Assembly (NCBI RefSeq): GCF_963678635.1
Contig: NC_087064.1
Span: 9,711,671 to 9,775,670 of the forward strand
Source of the DNA: Symsagittifera roscoffensis
Taxonomy: Eukaryota; Xenacoelomorpha; Acoela; Convolutidae
Length of the DNA stretch: 64,000 bases
Direction of reading: 5' to 3'
Below are positions 1 to 10,396 of the stretch, piece by piece. Below the pieces are notes generated by a model. That model was not told where the DNA came from, did no database searches, and worked only from the letters and a program-made list of their open reading frames with translations. The translations under genes were made by a program, and so were the position numbers. Each line of letters begins with the position of its first letter. Position 1 is the first letter of the stretch.

Positions 1-584
1 TTTCGATTGAAACAATTTGATCTGTATAGCTTTTGAAATAACTGATTTTGCTTGAAGTGGTGTTTGAAGTTCCACAATAACCGGACGCACACGGCCGTCA
101 GTGTATTTTCCAGTCCGTGAAAAGTTCACTGGCTGCACTTTGAACTCCATGTCTTTTCGCGTGCATGGTTTTCCGTTGCTGTTGATTCAGCTATCCCCTT
201 GATACGCAGTTGTATTTTAAGTGGTTCCTCTACCGCGTTTGCCTGTTTTGACTTGAAATCAGTATGCAACTGCTTAAAGTTCTCCGCCAACGTCTGAAAG
301 TCTTCTTGATGTCTTTCTACAGTCGACTTGACCATCTCGACTTCTGTGATTACTGTTTTATCAAGTTTTGTAGTATCAAACTTTGTCAAACAGGCAGAAC
401 AAAACCATTTCCAAGCATCAATTTTTGAATTTGTTTCCACATCATTGTCACTAAGCTGTACACAGCTCGCGTGACTCCAAATCTGACATCCATCAATACA
501 CGAGGTTAAATTGTCGGTTGTTTTTCCGCATTGGGGACAGTCGTCACTGCTCTTCGCGGTTGAAGCTGCATAGCTGCTCTGCAT
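1..584 (-). pseudogene. LINE ORF1 fragment: PHD finger, coiled coil, RRM-like region
   Basis: The reading frame runs leftward from 584 and is cut by the window edge. It opens with a Cys/His zinc finger of PHD type (CPQC near residue 17, then CIDGC, SHASC and WFCSAC), followed by a Lys/Glu-rich helical stretch that looks like a coiled coil (about residues 75-120), then a segment containing LRIKGIAES. After a frameshift near position 160 the frame continues to position 1 with RTGKYTDGRVRPVIVEL, which resembles the RRM-like core of non-LTR ORF1 proteins. This order (PHD, coiled coil, RRM) is known for ORF1 of CR1/jockey-type LINEs, where it is an RNA-binding chaperone. Part of the RRM seems deleted between the two blocks. 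No ORF2 is visible because the window starts here. I am fairly sure of the class, not of the clade. Confidence 0.6.
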
Positions 585-1779
585 TACTCCTGCTCGGCAT
601 TACTCTGAAACTATTTAATAAGTTTATTACAACAATTAGGCTTTCGAAATGGATTTTTTTATTTATTTTCCCCTTTCGCAGAAAGGGGGGAAGGTTCGTT
701 ATTAGATACAAAATTCTCATAGGCTTAAATGTTGATTTTTTGAAGAGGGTGGAGGGGTGGGGGGATTCGTTATTTGGTACCCCTGGCGTGAAGGGAAGGA
801 ATAGTTGAAGAGATCCCACATTTAAATTAATATATAACCGTAAAATCCTATTTGGGTTCTTCCCACCTTTCTTCTTTCTTCTCCCACATGTATGGGAGGG
901 AGGGACATGTGTGGGATCGGTTGCGCAAGTGCGATGTGGTCTCAAAGTGTAATTATAATCGATTATAATGACTATGTTTTTGAGCACGAAAAATGAGGAA
1001 TTTTGTGTTTAATTTTGTAGTTCGACTTTCGGACTTTTGTTAGCTAACAGGGTAGAATTTGAGTCGTTTTTTATCCAGTCAAATTCAGTCTCAATTTAGT
1101 AGAAAAACAGTTTGATCTGAATTTAAAAAACCCAGAGAGATTTCATTTTTTTCGGCTATCCGAGTTTGCGGATCAGTGGGTACGCACCACTTTGATTACC
1201 ATTGCGATGGTAAGGGTATTGCAATCGTTACTGGACTTTTTCCCCGTAGATAACTAGGCACAGAATGGTCAACATTAGAAATGGTAAATTTAGGTTCAGT
1301 TTTTAATTAATTCTAATTTCTATGTTTCCGGCTTACTTAGTCTGGAGGTAACGAATATATATTTGGCTTGACAAAGTCCTGTGTTCGAATCTGACACGAC
1401 TTGCTTTATCTTTCCAAACGAGAATCTGTTATCTTTTATCACAACTTTAAGCCTAATTTTTGTGATAATTTTAATAAATAGATTTATTATGTTTGATGTT
1501 TGTGCCTGTTTGTCGAGCGCCCTTTGAGGAATTTTTGAGATTTGTCAAGAGACTTTCTAGGGGAAACTGGAACTGGCTTGAAGAGTCTGGTGATGCACCG
1601 CTGGACCTACTGAGCTCGAGCGAGATTGTGCCTTGTTTCTGATCTGTGTAGTTTGATGTTAAATTTTTAAATTAGTTTAATTGTCTTCATAAAGTTCCCA
1701 CTAACCGCTTATCATGGGGTTAGTTCAGTCCCCTAAAGTCCAGTCAAAATCCTTTTTTTACCTTTACGCTGAGTCAAGA
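585..1779. other. No gene recognised; possible LINE 5' UTR and AT-rich spacer
   Basis: Position 584 is the start of the leftward LINE ORF1, so the first few hundred bases above it may be that element's 5' UTR. They include a G-rich stretch (about 745-775) and a repeated CCCACAT/ATGTGGG pattern (about 815-915). The rest is AT-rich with stops in all frames. I see no conserved protein motif, tandem repeat or RNA gene. Confidence 0.4.
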
Positions 1780-1910
1780 TGAGGAAAAACAAAAAATGTA
1801 CAATCGAATGTTGCTTAAAATCTTCAGGACGGATAAATTGGATTGGATGTGATTGGTGTTCTAGTTGGTATCGTATCAGTGTTATAAATTTCTCTCTTAG
1901 CGACGCTTAA
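1780..1910 (+). pseudogene. Cys-rich zinc-finger fragment
   Basis: A short ATG-initiated frame contains a Cys pair, then WIGCDWCSSWY, the pattern of the middle of a PHD finger, where a His/Cys pair would normally follow. That pair is lost. It lies just upstream of the RT pseudogene at 1985-3890 in the same orientation and may be its N-terminal finger, or a remnant of another LINE. The match is short and the call is weak. Confidence 0.25.
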
Positions 1911-1984
1911 AAAAAACATTGTTTTAATGCCTTTAGGCGGTGATGTAAAATCTGTTATTAAAGCGTCAATAGGTAATGATTTAG

Positions 1985-3890
1985 TAGAAGACAATTATCT
2001 CAAATGCCCGAGTATTCAAGAGAGTACCAAATGACCCACGTGTTTTCTTGGCGTAAATTCTGTCGGTCAAATCACTTCCATATCCTCCTCATATAGACGA
2101 AGGGTTGAGACCGATTGCCATAGGCAACACGCTGAGACGTATCGCGTCTAAATGCGCTGGAAACAAAGCCCTCTCCGAGCGAAAACTTTTTTCCGAAACC
2201 TACAGGTCGGATGCGGTTTTAAATGAGGAGCAGAAATAGCAAATAGCTGCATACTCGTTTCGAAATTTAATTGAGCGCGGCGACAATCCAAAATGAACTG
2301 TTCTCTTAAAACTAGATTTTAAGAATGCCTTTAACTCTCTAAATAGAGAAAGAATGCTGAATCATGTTTTTTTCAAATCGTCGCGAGTTGTAAAAACACA
2401 CCCAATGCGCGTATGGTAAACCTAGTTACCTTTTTTACAGAAGCTCTATCATAATGTCAGACGACGAAACTCAGCAAGGCGATCCTGAAGCCCCACCCTT
2501 TTTTGCGGAAACAATTCAGACACTAGTCAAACAGTTGAAGTCGAAAAATAACATCTAGTATTTAGATGATGGAAAATTAGCCGGTGACTATATGATAGTA
2601 CTCCGGGACCATAAAAGTATTCTAAATTCTGAACAATTTCACGGCCTGATCTTGAAAACTGAAAAATACGAACTTAAAATATTCCCCGAAATTTAATTAA
2701 AAACAAAAGAAGAACTCCTCATGTTAGGATCTCCAATAGGCGAACATTGTCGGAAAGAATTGCTCGACGAAAAACATCGAAATCTCGGATGTCATTGACA
2801 AACTAGGCGCCCATTATGGTTTTTATCTCCTAAAAAGTTGCTTTAGCATACCAAAACTCCTATATTTTTTGCGCACGAGTCCTTATTTTTGCAAATTGAT
2901 TATTTGGAAAGCTACGACAAATTAATAAGAAATTCCGCTTTCTCCGCTTTCTTAGCCCCAGCAGTAAGAGCGAAATGTGCCTTAAGCGAAATTTTTGGGT
3001 TGGAGCATGTAGATGGAACCTATGATGAAGCGCTTAAACGGTGGTTTGAACTTGGATAAATTGAAATGGCTTGAAAAAAAAAACGAAACCAAAAAAGTTG
3101 GACGGAGCCAATTTTTGACAGCGAAGTTGCAGACTTGATTTTACTACTCGAACCAACGGACGAAAGAAGATTCAACGAGTTCTAAGATAGGTATGGCTCC
3201 CAATGATTGAACGCCATCCCTTGCAAAAGATTAAGGTTAAAACTGTCGAACCTTCAACTCAGAATTTCAGTAGGACTTCGATTAGGCTCAAAAGTTTGCG
3301 AACTGCAAAAAAGCGTGTGCGGAAAAAACGTTACCGAAGATGGTTGGCATGGCCTTTCTTGCCTCAGAAGTGCAGGAAGATTCTCTGGGCATTCAGACCT
3401 GAATGCCCTTATAAAGCAAAGTTTATCTTTTATTCACTTTCCGTCTGTTTTAGAACCACGACACCTGTACATGACCGATAAGAAGCAACTAGACGATTTG
3501 ACGCTCGTTCCATGGGCTGTTTGTAAGCAGCTCTTGTGGGATGTAACGGTAGTAGACTCCTTAGCCCCTAGTAGGATTAGTACCGTGTCTGCTTGCAACC
3601 CTGGTACGGCTGCCGCGGAAAAGCGAAACCATGCCTGGATTGGTACTGGTCTGTTGGTAAATCTGGTACGGCTGCCGCTGAAGCGGAAGAGCGAAAAAAT
3701 GACAGGTATAAAAATTTAGTTGACCACTACTTTTGAGATTCAGGGCGCGGCTGGCCCAAGCACAGAATATTTTAGAGCAAGCGTTGTAAAGACCTAAGCA
3801 TGTACACCGAGGAACCCAGATCAGGCAGCTTTTCAAAACAGAGAATCTCCCCAACAATACAGATTGCGAAAGATGCTTGAGTGAGTACTC
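1985..3890 (+). pseudogene. LINE-like reverse transcriptase pseudogene
   Basis: Blocks of a reverse transcriptase occur in order on the + strand, split by stops and frameshifts. They are RVFKRVPNDP (near 2010), GLRPIAIGNTLRRIASKCAG (about 2102-2161), the first catalytic block LKLDFKNAFNSLNRERML (about 2310-2360), a YLDDGKLAGD block corresponding to the YxDD motif (about 2560-2590), then LGAHYGFYLLKS (about 2800). The better preserved C-terminal part (3207-3719) has VCELQKSVCGKNV, GWHGLSCLRSAGR and a 'TLVPW...LLWDVTVVDSLAPS' block, and ends near 3880 with EPRSGSFSKQRIS. This set of motifs belongs to a reverse transcriptase family widespread in invertebrate genomes. I do not assign a LINE clade. 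Its C-terminus is homologous to the - strand fragments found in every unit of the 7543-28298 array. Confidence 0.6.
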
Positions 3891-4375
3891 GGAACAATAA
3901 CTGAGAAAACAACTTTTGACGCAATTTCATATTTGTAACACAAGTATATTTGTATATTATAGTTTCTCGCGTCGAATTGCGTGTTCTTTTTGAAGAAACG
4001 TAACACGTTTGGAGTTTAATTTTAAGGACATCAACACCTGACATCTCATTTTTATCTTTATCACTTCCATATCGAGAAAATTCTAAGGTTTTGAATGGAA
4101 TACGTGATGAAGGGACTCCTGGTTGTAACCTCAGTTACTATGATAGTTTTGACCTTCTGATTAATATTTGAAAGAGAAAGAAAAAAAAGAATTAGAAAGA
4201 TCATAAAGAAACGAGAATTATGCCGTTTCACAAAGAAATTCCGTTTCAACAAAAAACTGTCGACTCATTGGTCTGATTATGTTTAGTCGGCTTAGTTGTC
4301 CTTTTGAACTTTTTTTTAAAATTTTTACTTGCTTTTATGTTCTGATTTATCTCCGACGCTTGCAATTTTACTAGC
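3891..4375. other. AT-rich spacer, nothing recognised
   Basis: About 485 bases between the RT pseudogene and the start of Ty3/gypsy family A. There are stops in all frames, no repeat structure I can see, and no RNA-gene signature. Confidence 0.5.
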
Positions 4376-4426
4376 TGTAGCGATACAGCCTGTGTGTATG
4401 TAAAGTTCCTTTCATCATGTAAATTC
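4376..4426 (+). repeat. 5' LTR remnant, family A
   Basis: Starts TGTAGCGATA and shares GCCTGTGTGTAT, AAGTTCCTTT and CATGTAAATT in order with 8910-8960. Similarity stops at the end of CATGTAAATT, where gag-like coding sequence begins, so a deletion joined the first 50 bases of the LTR to the inside of gag. Confidence 0.6.
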
Positions 4427-5131
4427 ACAGACAAGAGCGTCGGTGCAGTGCTAGAGATTATCAGACAGCTAGCCGTCATCCCAGTTGCCATCGGATTACT
4501 CCGGGCCGAGTTTGTGCAGATGCAGCAGTCACCAGACGAGTTATTCGGGGCGTTTGCTGATAGGGTGCGCGGTAAAATAGAAACATGCGCGTATGTTATA
4601 GCCTGTACGTGTGGACCAACTGTAGATTTCACCGATCAGATGAACCGTGATGTTCTGATTGCGGGAATAGCTGACAGGGATATTCGCAAAGAAATCTTCA
4701 GCAAACAGGGCATTCTCAAAAAGCCTCTCAACGACATCATCGCATGCGTTGAGGGGAAGGAAATGGCCAAGAACGCGCTGCCCCAACACCCAGTCACCAG
4801 TGCAGTATCATCCTTCAAAAAGGGAGCGACTGCTCATGTGAGCACGCCTGCTGATGCCAAGCAGAAAGCCAACTGCCCTATATGCCAACGAGTGGTTTTT
4901 ATTTATAAGAAGACTATATCGGGTAGATGGAATAGTAAGTGCTTGTGTGCCCAGCATAGTCGCAGGGAAATTGGAGTAGCCCAAGTTAGCTCTGGGGTTG
5001 GTGCTATAGTAGGGAAATTACTGTCGCTTCAGTCGGAGGGTTTTGGCGAGGTCGGAGTCCAGTCAGTGGGATCGCCTATCAAGCTCACACACCTCATCTT
5101 TTTTTTTTCAATTTTTATCCACGAGGGATAG
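4427..5131 (+). pseudogene. gag: Gag fragment, family A
   Basis: The open frame (from an ATG at 4394 inside the LTR remnant) encodes a capsid-like helical region around LLRAEFVQMQQSPDELFGAF and 'MNRDVLIAGIADRDIRKEIF'. The repeated hydrophobic/charged pattern fits gag of Mag/K02A2.6-like Ty3 elements. A broken zinc knuckle follows (CPICQ near residue 157, then scattered Cys/His). The natural N-terminus is lost to the LTR-gag deletion, so the ATG is not the original start. After about residue 165 the sequence no longer looks like gag. Gag would form the particle and bind element RNA. Confidence 0.55.
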
Positions 5132-5225
5132 GACCAACATACGAGCTGTACAGCCCATCACGGCGAACCGCTGTTGTGCCCCTGCTTAAGAACTACATGC
5201 AATTTTTTTGGTTATTTTTCTGGGC

Positions 5226-5345
5226 TGGGTAATGTTGCCTCACCCTCAAGCAACGAGCACGGATCATGGTGGGCCTCGAACATCCGACCTTTCGATTGAG
5301 AGGCGGAGACGTAAACCACTTCACCACTGCTCCCCACATCTTCAG
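5226..5345 (-). repeat. tRNA-derived SINE-like sequence
   Basis: Read on the - strand, an A-box-like TGGTGAAGTGG (5316-5326) is followed about 35 bases later by a B-box-like GTTCGAGGCC (5272-5281), with a CCTCTCAATCGAAAGG anticodon-arm-like segment between them. This is the layout of an internal RNA polymerase III promoter in tRNA-derived SINEs. The acceptor stem does not pair, so it is not a working tRNA gene. It lies between gag and protease of family A and probably inserted there. The ends are approximate. Confidence 0.4.
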
Positions 5346-5439
5346 CAGGGGCCAGTGGCGTAGAGCCAGGTTCCGCGAGCACCGCATTGTTACGCTGCTC
5401 CTGTCAGTAGATCAAAGTCAACACGATGCGTTTGGAGCT

Positions 5440-5830
5440 GTAGCACCGACCCTGCCCAATTTCAAGGTCGATTTGATGGCCGATTCAGGGAACAGTCATC
5501 ATTGTTGTCCTTGAGCGAATGTCTTAAGGCTGGATCCGAAGGGATCTTTTGCTACCAGTGTCAGTTGAGATGATGGCTGCCAAGAAATCTGGCATAAAGA
5601 TCTATGGAGCAGTTGTTTTGCGCATGAGCTGCAGGAGCAACGGCGATACTCGAGTGGAGACCCGTGAGATGACATACGTAAGTCAATCTGAGCGGGCTTT
5701 TATTTATCGCGCGAAGCAATGGTGGAGTTGGGCAGGTTTCCAGTAGATTTTCCAGCCGCCAGGCGGAAGACCCAGGAGGCGAATCGTGCAGCGGCCCAGG
5801 TCATAGAGATCTAGAGGGAAGCCAATGCAG
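5440..5830 (+). pseudogene. pol: Aspartic protease remnant, family A
   Basis: FKVDLMADSGNSHH near 5461-5505 matches the active-site region of a retropepsin (ADSG in place of the commoner ADTG). Broken pieces of the rest follow, including a C-terminal block near 5640-5760 read in two frames. Two or more stops separate these from gag and RT. The protease would cut the gag-pol precursor. This copy cannot. Confidence 0.45.
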
Positions 5831-5987
5831 GTTGCATGTCCAGTGAAGCCAGCGACCATTATGGGTGCTTAATGTGGATGGAAGTACCCAAGCGTTCTCG
5901 GTCGCTGCCGTTTCAATGCACACCGATCAACAACGCAAAGATGCGTGAGTAGCTGCTGAAGGAGCTCGTCGGGTCAACGTTCAACAC

Positions 5988-7330
5988 ATGCCATCATCGA
6001 CCTCTGCCCTCAATGAAATAACCCCTTCTGGTGAGATTCACCTGAGCGTGGTGGCAGTGCCATGGGCGGTTCACACAGCTGCAGTAGTGCCGCTACACTG
6101 GCAGCAGAAAGTGCAAGCTGATCTTATCCGAGACGCGGCCCTAGAAGTCATTGAGAAGGTACCGTACGTCAAACTGGTCACCTGGTGTCATCGAATGGTG
6201 TTGACCAAGAAGCATGATGGCACGCCAAGGCGAACCGTCAATCTTTCTCCACTGAACAAGTTTTGTCAGCGAGAAACATTTGCTACGGAGAGCCCGTTCA
6301 ACCGGGTTCGTCGGATTCCACCTAACACTTGGAAAACAGTCACGGACGCATCGAACGGTAACCACAGTGTCCCGTTGAGGCCAGAAGACCAGCATCTAAC
6401 GACATTCATAACACCGTTTGGCAGATGGCGTTATAAGCGAGCAGCACAAGGCTTCTTGTCCTCTGGTGACGGCTACAATAGGAGGTTCGACGCAATCCTC
6501 AGTGACGTGCCGCACAAAGAGCGATGCGTTGATGATACCGTCCAATTCGACGTCGAACTGGAGGAGCATTGGTGGCGTGTTATCGATTTTTTTCGGTTGG
6601 TGGGTGAGTCTGGGATAGTGCTTAACCCCGACAATTTCCAGTTTGCATCTCGTGATGTAAGCTTTGCAGGTTTTTGGGTCTCTGATACCGCCATCGAGCC
6701 ATTGCCAAAGTACTTGGACGCTAACCGCGAGTTTCCCACTCGGAGATCGCTGACAGATATTCGCAGTTGGTTTGGGCTTGTGAACCAAGTAACACATTAT
6801 GCACAGCTGGGAGATGTCATGGCCCCTTTCAAACCGTTACTCATTCCCAAGCAGCCATTCGCGTGGACAGACGAGCTGGAAAGAAGATTTGAAAGCTCGA
6901 AGTCGGCAATTATGGAAGCGATTCGGTCTGGTGTTGAAATCTTTGATATCCAGAGGAGGACATTTTTGCGGCCCGATTGGTCAAAGCAAGGCATAGGTTT
7001 TTTCTATTGCAGAAACATTGCAACTGCGAGTTAGAACTCCCAGCTTGCTGTGAGTATGGCTGGCGAGTCACATTGGAGCCGAAGCATGATACGCGCCCAT
7101 GGAGGGCGAAACTCTTGTGGTCGCTTGGGGACTCGAATAAACTAAATACTTTACTCAAGGGTGCGATAAGCTACTTGTTGTCACAGAACACAAACCGTTG
7201 GTGAAGCTGCTGGGCGAAGACGAGAGAAGTAACACGCGATTGTTCCGGCTAAGGAAGCGAACGTTGCCACGGAGATTCGCTATTCATCAGCTGCCGGAGA
7301 AGACGAACACTGTCGAAGACGCCACATCTC
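5988..7330 (+). pseudogene. pol: Reverse transcriptase and RNase H, family A
   Basis: The first 348 codons (5988-7034) hold RT blocks in order: VTWCHRMVLTKKHDGTPRRT, 'TVTDASNGNHSVPL', the catalytic RCVDDTVQFD (near 6524) and FAGFWV. The start of RNase H follows with LRPDWSKQGIGFF. RNase H then continues in other frames through 7330 with LLVVTEHKPL-like and NTVEDATSR-like blocks, broken by stops. RT normally copies element RNA into DNA and RNase H removes the RNA strand. The VDD triad is present but YVDD is replaced by CVDD, a variant seen in this Ty3 group. Frameshifts after 7034 inactivate it. Confidence 0.65.
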
Positions 7331-7379
7331 GGTCGGTATCCATCCCCAACTGAAATCGGAAACTATAGCTACGACGGCC

Positions 7380-8802
7380 ATGACTTGGGAGAGGATTGTG
7401 GCTGCCATTGGCGCGATGGTGAGATTGCGGGACTTCGCGCCTGCATTGAAAATGGTTCAGCTCTGGAAGTACAAAGATGTGTTGTTAGTCGTGGAAGGGG
7501 CAATATTGTACTGCGATTGTGTAGTCATACCATCACGTCTACGAGAAGAGGTGTTGATGGCGCTACATGCTGCTCACCAAGGTGTTTCGTGGATGCTGTC
7601 CAGAGCGCACCAACTCGTATTCTGGCCGCGCATGTCGGCAGACATTAATAGAACACGGTAAGGATGCCAAGATTGCAATCGAAATGCGCCGTCACAGGCA
7701 CCACCCCATCCGTCTAATGTATGCCCGGTCACTGCGACCCCATTCGAAGCTATTTCTGCTGATTTCTTTGAGCATCGGGGACATAACTATTTGGTGTTAG
7801 GAGACCGCTTGTCCGGTATGACAAAAAATTACAACACTAACAGCAGCACGGAATTATCTGGAACGGCGGCTCTAGTGGCGTGCCTGAAGTCCCTATTCGC
7901 GACGTTTGGTGTGTGTCAGTACCTGTCAAGTGTTGTGGGAGGGGGAGAATTCAACTCGTCTGTGCCATGGGAATGCTTGACAACGTGTTGTGTGCGACAT
8001 CGTCTCACGTCTGCATACTTCTCACAATCAAACGGCAGTGCGGAAGTAGCCGTTAAACAAGCGAATAGAACGCTCATGGCAAACATTGGTCCAAACGGGT
8101 CACTCAACACTGACAAACTACTGAAGGCCATGTTAGCCATTCGCAACAAGCCTGACGCTGATAGTTAGATGTACCCCGCTCAGATACTGTTCAGACGACC
8201 ACTGAAGGACTCTTTTGCATTTGCAATACAGCAGGACAGGTTCACGCAACACCTTGTCCGTTCCGTTTGGCGGGATGCCTGGAAAGAGAAGGAATCGGCT
8301 CTACGTTCTCGCTGCGTGCAGACGCTAGAGAACCTTCACCAAGGTGCTCGATCATTAGAGCCACTGAGGGTCGGTGACAGGGCGTTTGTGTAGAATCAAT
8401 TAGGTAGTCATGCTAGGAATTGGGATCGGTCAGGTGTAGTGGTTGAGGTACGCGCCAACGAACAGTACGTGAATAAAATAGACGGGTCTAGTAGAACGAC
8501 ACAGGAATTGTCGGTTTCTTAGGAGGTATAGAATGCCCCAGTCCTTCCTGTTGGGGGTGCCACGATGTTCCAATGGTCAATTTGCAGGCTACAGTTTACC
8601 GCAGTTGCCTGAGTTTACCCCCACTGATGGAACAAAGGTAGTTGAGTTACCGGTAGAGCATTCAGGACAAGAAGGTGCGGAGGAGCCGATGCCGCTTACA
8701 GTAGATACGACGTCCGATCAGTTACCAGGGGTGCTACCGGAATCGACATTGGGGACGCCGAGGGACACCGGGGACAAATTGAAGCCTCTAGTGGTGGCGT
8801 AA
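7380..8802 (+). pseudogene. pol: Integrase and C-terminal tail, family A
   Basis: The H2C2 zinc-binding region is recognisable (HAAHQGVSWMLSRAH near 7570, then GCQDCNRNAP after an in-frame TAA at 7659). The catalytic core follows: ISADFFEHRGHNYLVLGDR (about 7753-7806), and HRLTSAYFSQSNGSAEVAVK with the last catalytic Glu (near 8040). The middle Asp, normally in an S-D-G-G context, is replaced (LSSVVGGGEF near 7925), so the DDE triad is broken. A TAG at 8166 and a frame break near 8394 follow. The tail 8533-8802 is a Pro/Glu-rich C-terminal segment of unknown role. Most of this region, from 7543, is repeated six more times downstream. Confidence 0.65.
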
Positions 8803-8900
8803 GATCGGCCAGTAGAGAACGGGGAACGAAGGTTATCGGCAGATTCTGGTAACTGGGTTGCGTTGTAGCTTGCGGCGATAGAGGTATACGCAGTCTCTGG

Positions 8901-8909
8901 CTCGGGGGA
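8901..8909 (+). promoter_or_regulatory. Putative polypurine tract, family A
   Basis: CTCGGGGGA directly precedes the TGTAGAG start of the 3' LTR at 8910, where the primer for plus-strand DNA synthesis is expected. The same arrangement recurs in each array unit. Confidence 0.4.
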
Positions 8910-9692
8910 TGTAGAGATATGGCCTGTGTGTATTAAAAGTTCCTTTTAACATGTAAATTAAATGTTTGTTTTATTTCAGATATTGCGTGAAGCATTGTTT
9001 GAATTGATGTTTTATTCAACGAGGAGTTTTCTTCACTAGCCTTCATAATTATTGTAATCATTCTTCATTTAGACATCACTTGACTTTTTGTTTTCTTGGT
9101 TTTTTGCTTAAAGACTTTAATCAGCCCGAATGACTTCGCACGTTTTTTATTGCCTATGTGACATAATTTCGATTCGTTTCAAGAAAAAATTTTCAGTGTG
9201 TGCCTGTATATGTTTTGAGGATGAGGGGAACTTATTAACTCAAGTATCGTTGATTTTTTTTCGACTGAAAGGATTTCTGACAAGGTATTTTTCGGCGTTG
9301 TTACCGTTTGGTAAATTTTCTTCGGTTGTTTATGTTACATTTCATTGTCTTAGCATGTTTTTTTTATTTGAAAACTAGTCTTATTGTTTTGATAGATCTA
9401 CTTTTTTCATTACTTTTGATTTTTTCTAATTTAGCCGCTTTCTTGATTTGTATCGCAAGTTATACGAAGCTCAGCTTCGCCTCTGTGTATAAGTTAATTT
9501 TTTTTAGATAATCAAAACTAGATTATATTCAAAATCAAAATTGGTAAGTTACCAAAAGATTATAAAATGCCAATTCAAATGGCAGGGATTGTTAAAAAGT
9601 CTGGAATGATCAAGGAGTCTGGCGTTGATATGTGCCGCGGAATTGAGGTAAGATGAGTTCGAGAATGGAGTCATTAGTGACAATGGGGTTTT

Positions 9693-9983
9693 TCAGGTGT
9701 CTGGGACGGTTGCTTCTTTGGCACGCTCTATCGACTCTCTCACAATGGCTGCATTGCCAATCTGGACGGCTAACGACAGCCGCTGTCTGAGGAAAGTCCC
9801 AGCTCTTTTGTCATCGGTTTCCGCGATAATGTTGCGGCAAAGCTGTTTCAGAAAGTCGTCGGTGTCGGTTCCGAGGCCGCCGAGGTGTTCGACTGCAACA
9901 GGCTGGAAAATGTAGTTTCTGGTCAGGCTCTCGTACTTCATTCGCTTTGCTTCTTCTTCTAATTGAATTTGAAAAAAGGTCAA
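9693..9983 (-). pseudogene. C-terminal fragment of LINE-like RT (repeated in each unit)
   Basis: The - strand frame contains KYESLTRNYIFQPVAVEHLG, then FLKQLCRNIIAETDDKRAGT and FLRQRLSLAVQIGNAAIV. This is the C-terminal block of the same reverse transcriptase family as the pseudogene at 1985-3890 (compare EPRSGSFSKQRIS there). Only the last 90 or so residues are present. Equivalent fragments lie at 12720-12968, 15698-15946, 18744-18992, 21746-21994, 24639-24821 (deleted inside) and 27602-27883. The frame stays open in most copies, but this reflects recent duplication, not selection. Its role in the parent protein is unknown to me. Confidence 0.5.
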
Positions 9984-10032
9984 GACATGATAACTATTCT
10001 GAAGTAAGCTCCAGCAAGGTAATCATTAACAA

Positions 10033-10033
<1 letters not shown>

Positions 10034-10098
<65 letters not shown>

Positions 10099-10133
10099 CA
10101 CTACTACTACTACTACTTCTTCTACTACTACTT

Positions 10134-10175
<42 letters not shown>
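10034..10175. repeat. (ACT)n tract, unit 1
   Basis: About 142 bp of (ACT)n with a CCA and two TTC interruptions. On the - strand it is (TAG)n directly after the LINE 3' UTR, so it is the LINE's 3' tail. Confidence 0.9.
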
Positions 10176-10396
10176 AAAGACTTTATTCCCTGATAATGGG
10201 CAATGACAAAATAAAAAATAAAAACAGCACTAAGCGCGACAAGTCGCGCATTAACCCTTTTAAAAAAGGAACATGAAGAGTTCAAATTAAACTCCGTCAG
10301 TTTGTTGAATAACAGTGTTTCTAGATGTTTTTTCACAGTTGATGGATTCTGCAACAGGTTGATCCCCTTTCCTGAAACATAGTTCGCGTTCTCCAC

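Larger units (their letters stand above)
4376..8960 (+). mobile_element. Ty3/gypsy retrotransposon, family A (degraded)
   Basis: Gag, protease, RT, RNase H and integrase follow in the Ty3/gypsy order on the + strand. The element begins with TGTAG at 4376. About 50 bases there resemble 8910-8960, which lies directly after a purine-rich run ending in CTCGGGGGA, so these are the 5' LTR remnant and the start of the 3' LTR. Most of the 5' LTR, the primer binding site and the gag start are gone. The right end of the 3' LTR cannot be fixed because no full 5' LTR remains. Its 3' half is the left part of the tandem-array unit. The coding parts carry many stops and the element cannot be autonomous. Confidence 0.75.
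7543..10396 (+). repeat. Array unit 1 (2854 bp), joined to full family A
   Basis: The leftmost unit is continuous with the rest of the Ty3 element. It differs from the others by lacking about 140 bp between two GAAAAA runs (at about 9186; present for example at 12054-12210), by lacking about 10 bp near 8830 (CCAGGTTGGG in the others), by QSNGSAEV rather than QSNGRAEV in the integrase, and by a different sequence at the lost catalytic Asp. It is therefore the most divergent member together with unit 7, as expected for end units. Confidence 0.85.

Noticed and set aside
1350-1415. tRNA gene (TTCGAATC T-loop-like sequence)
   Set aside because: Neither the T-stem nor an acceptor stem pairs, and no A box is found.
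7916-8149. Minus-strand frames opposite the integrase (repeated in every unit)
   Set aside because: Shadow frames of the real integrase coding strand. Conserved only because the units are recent duplicates.
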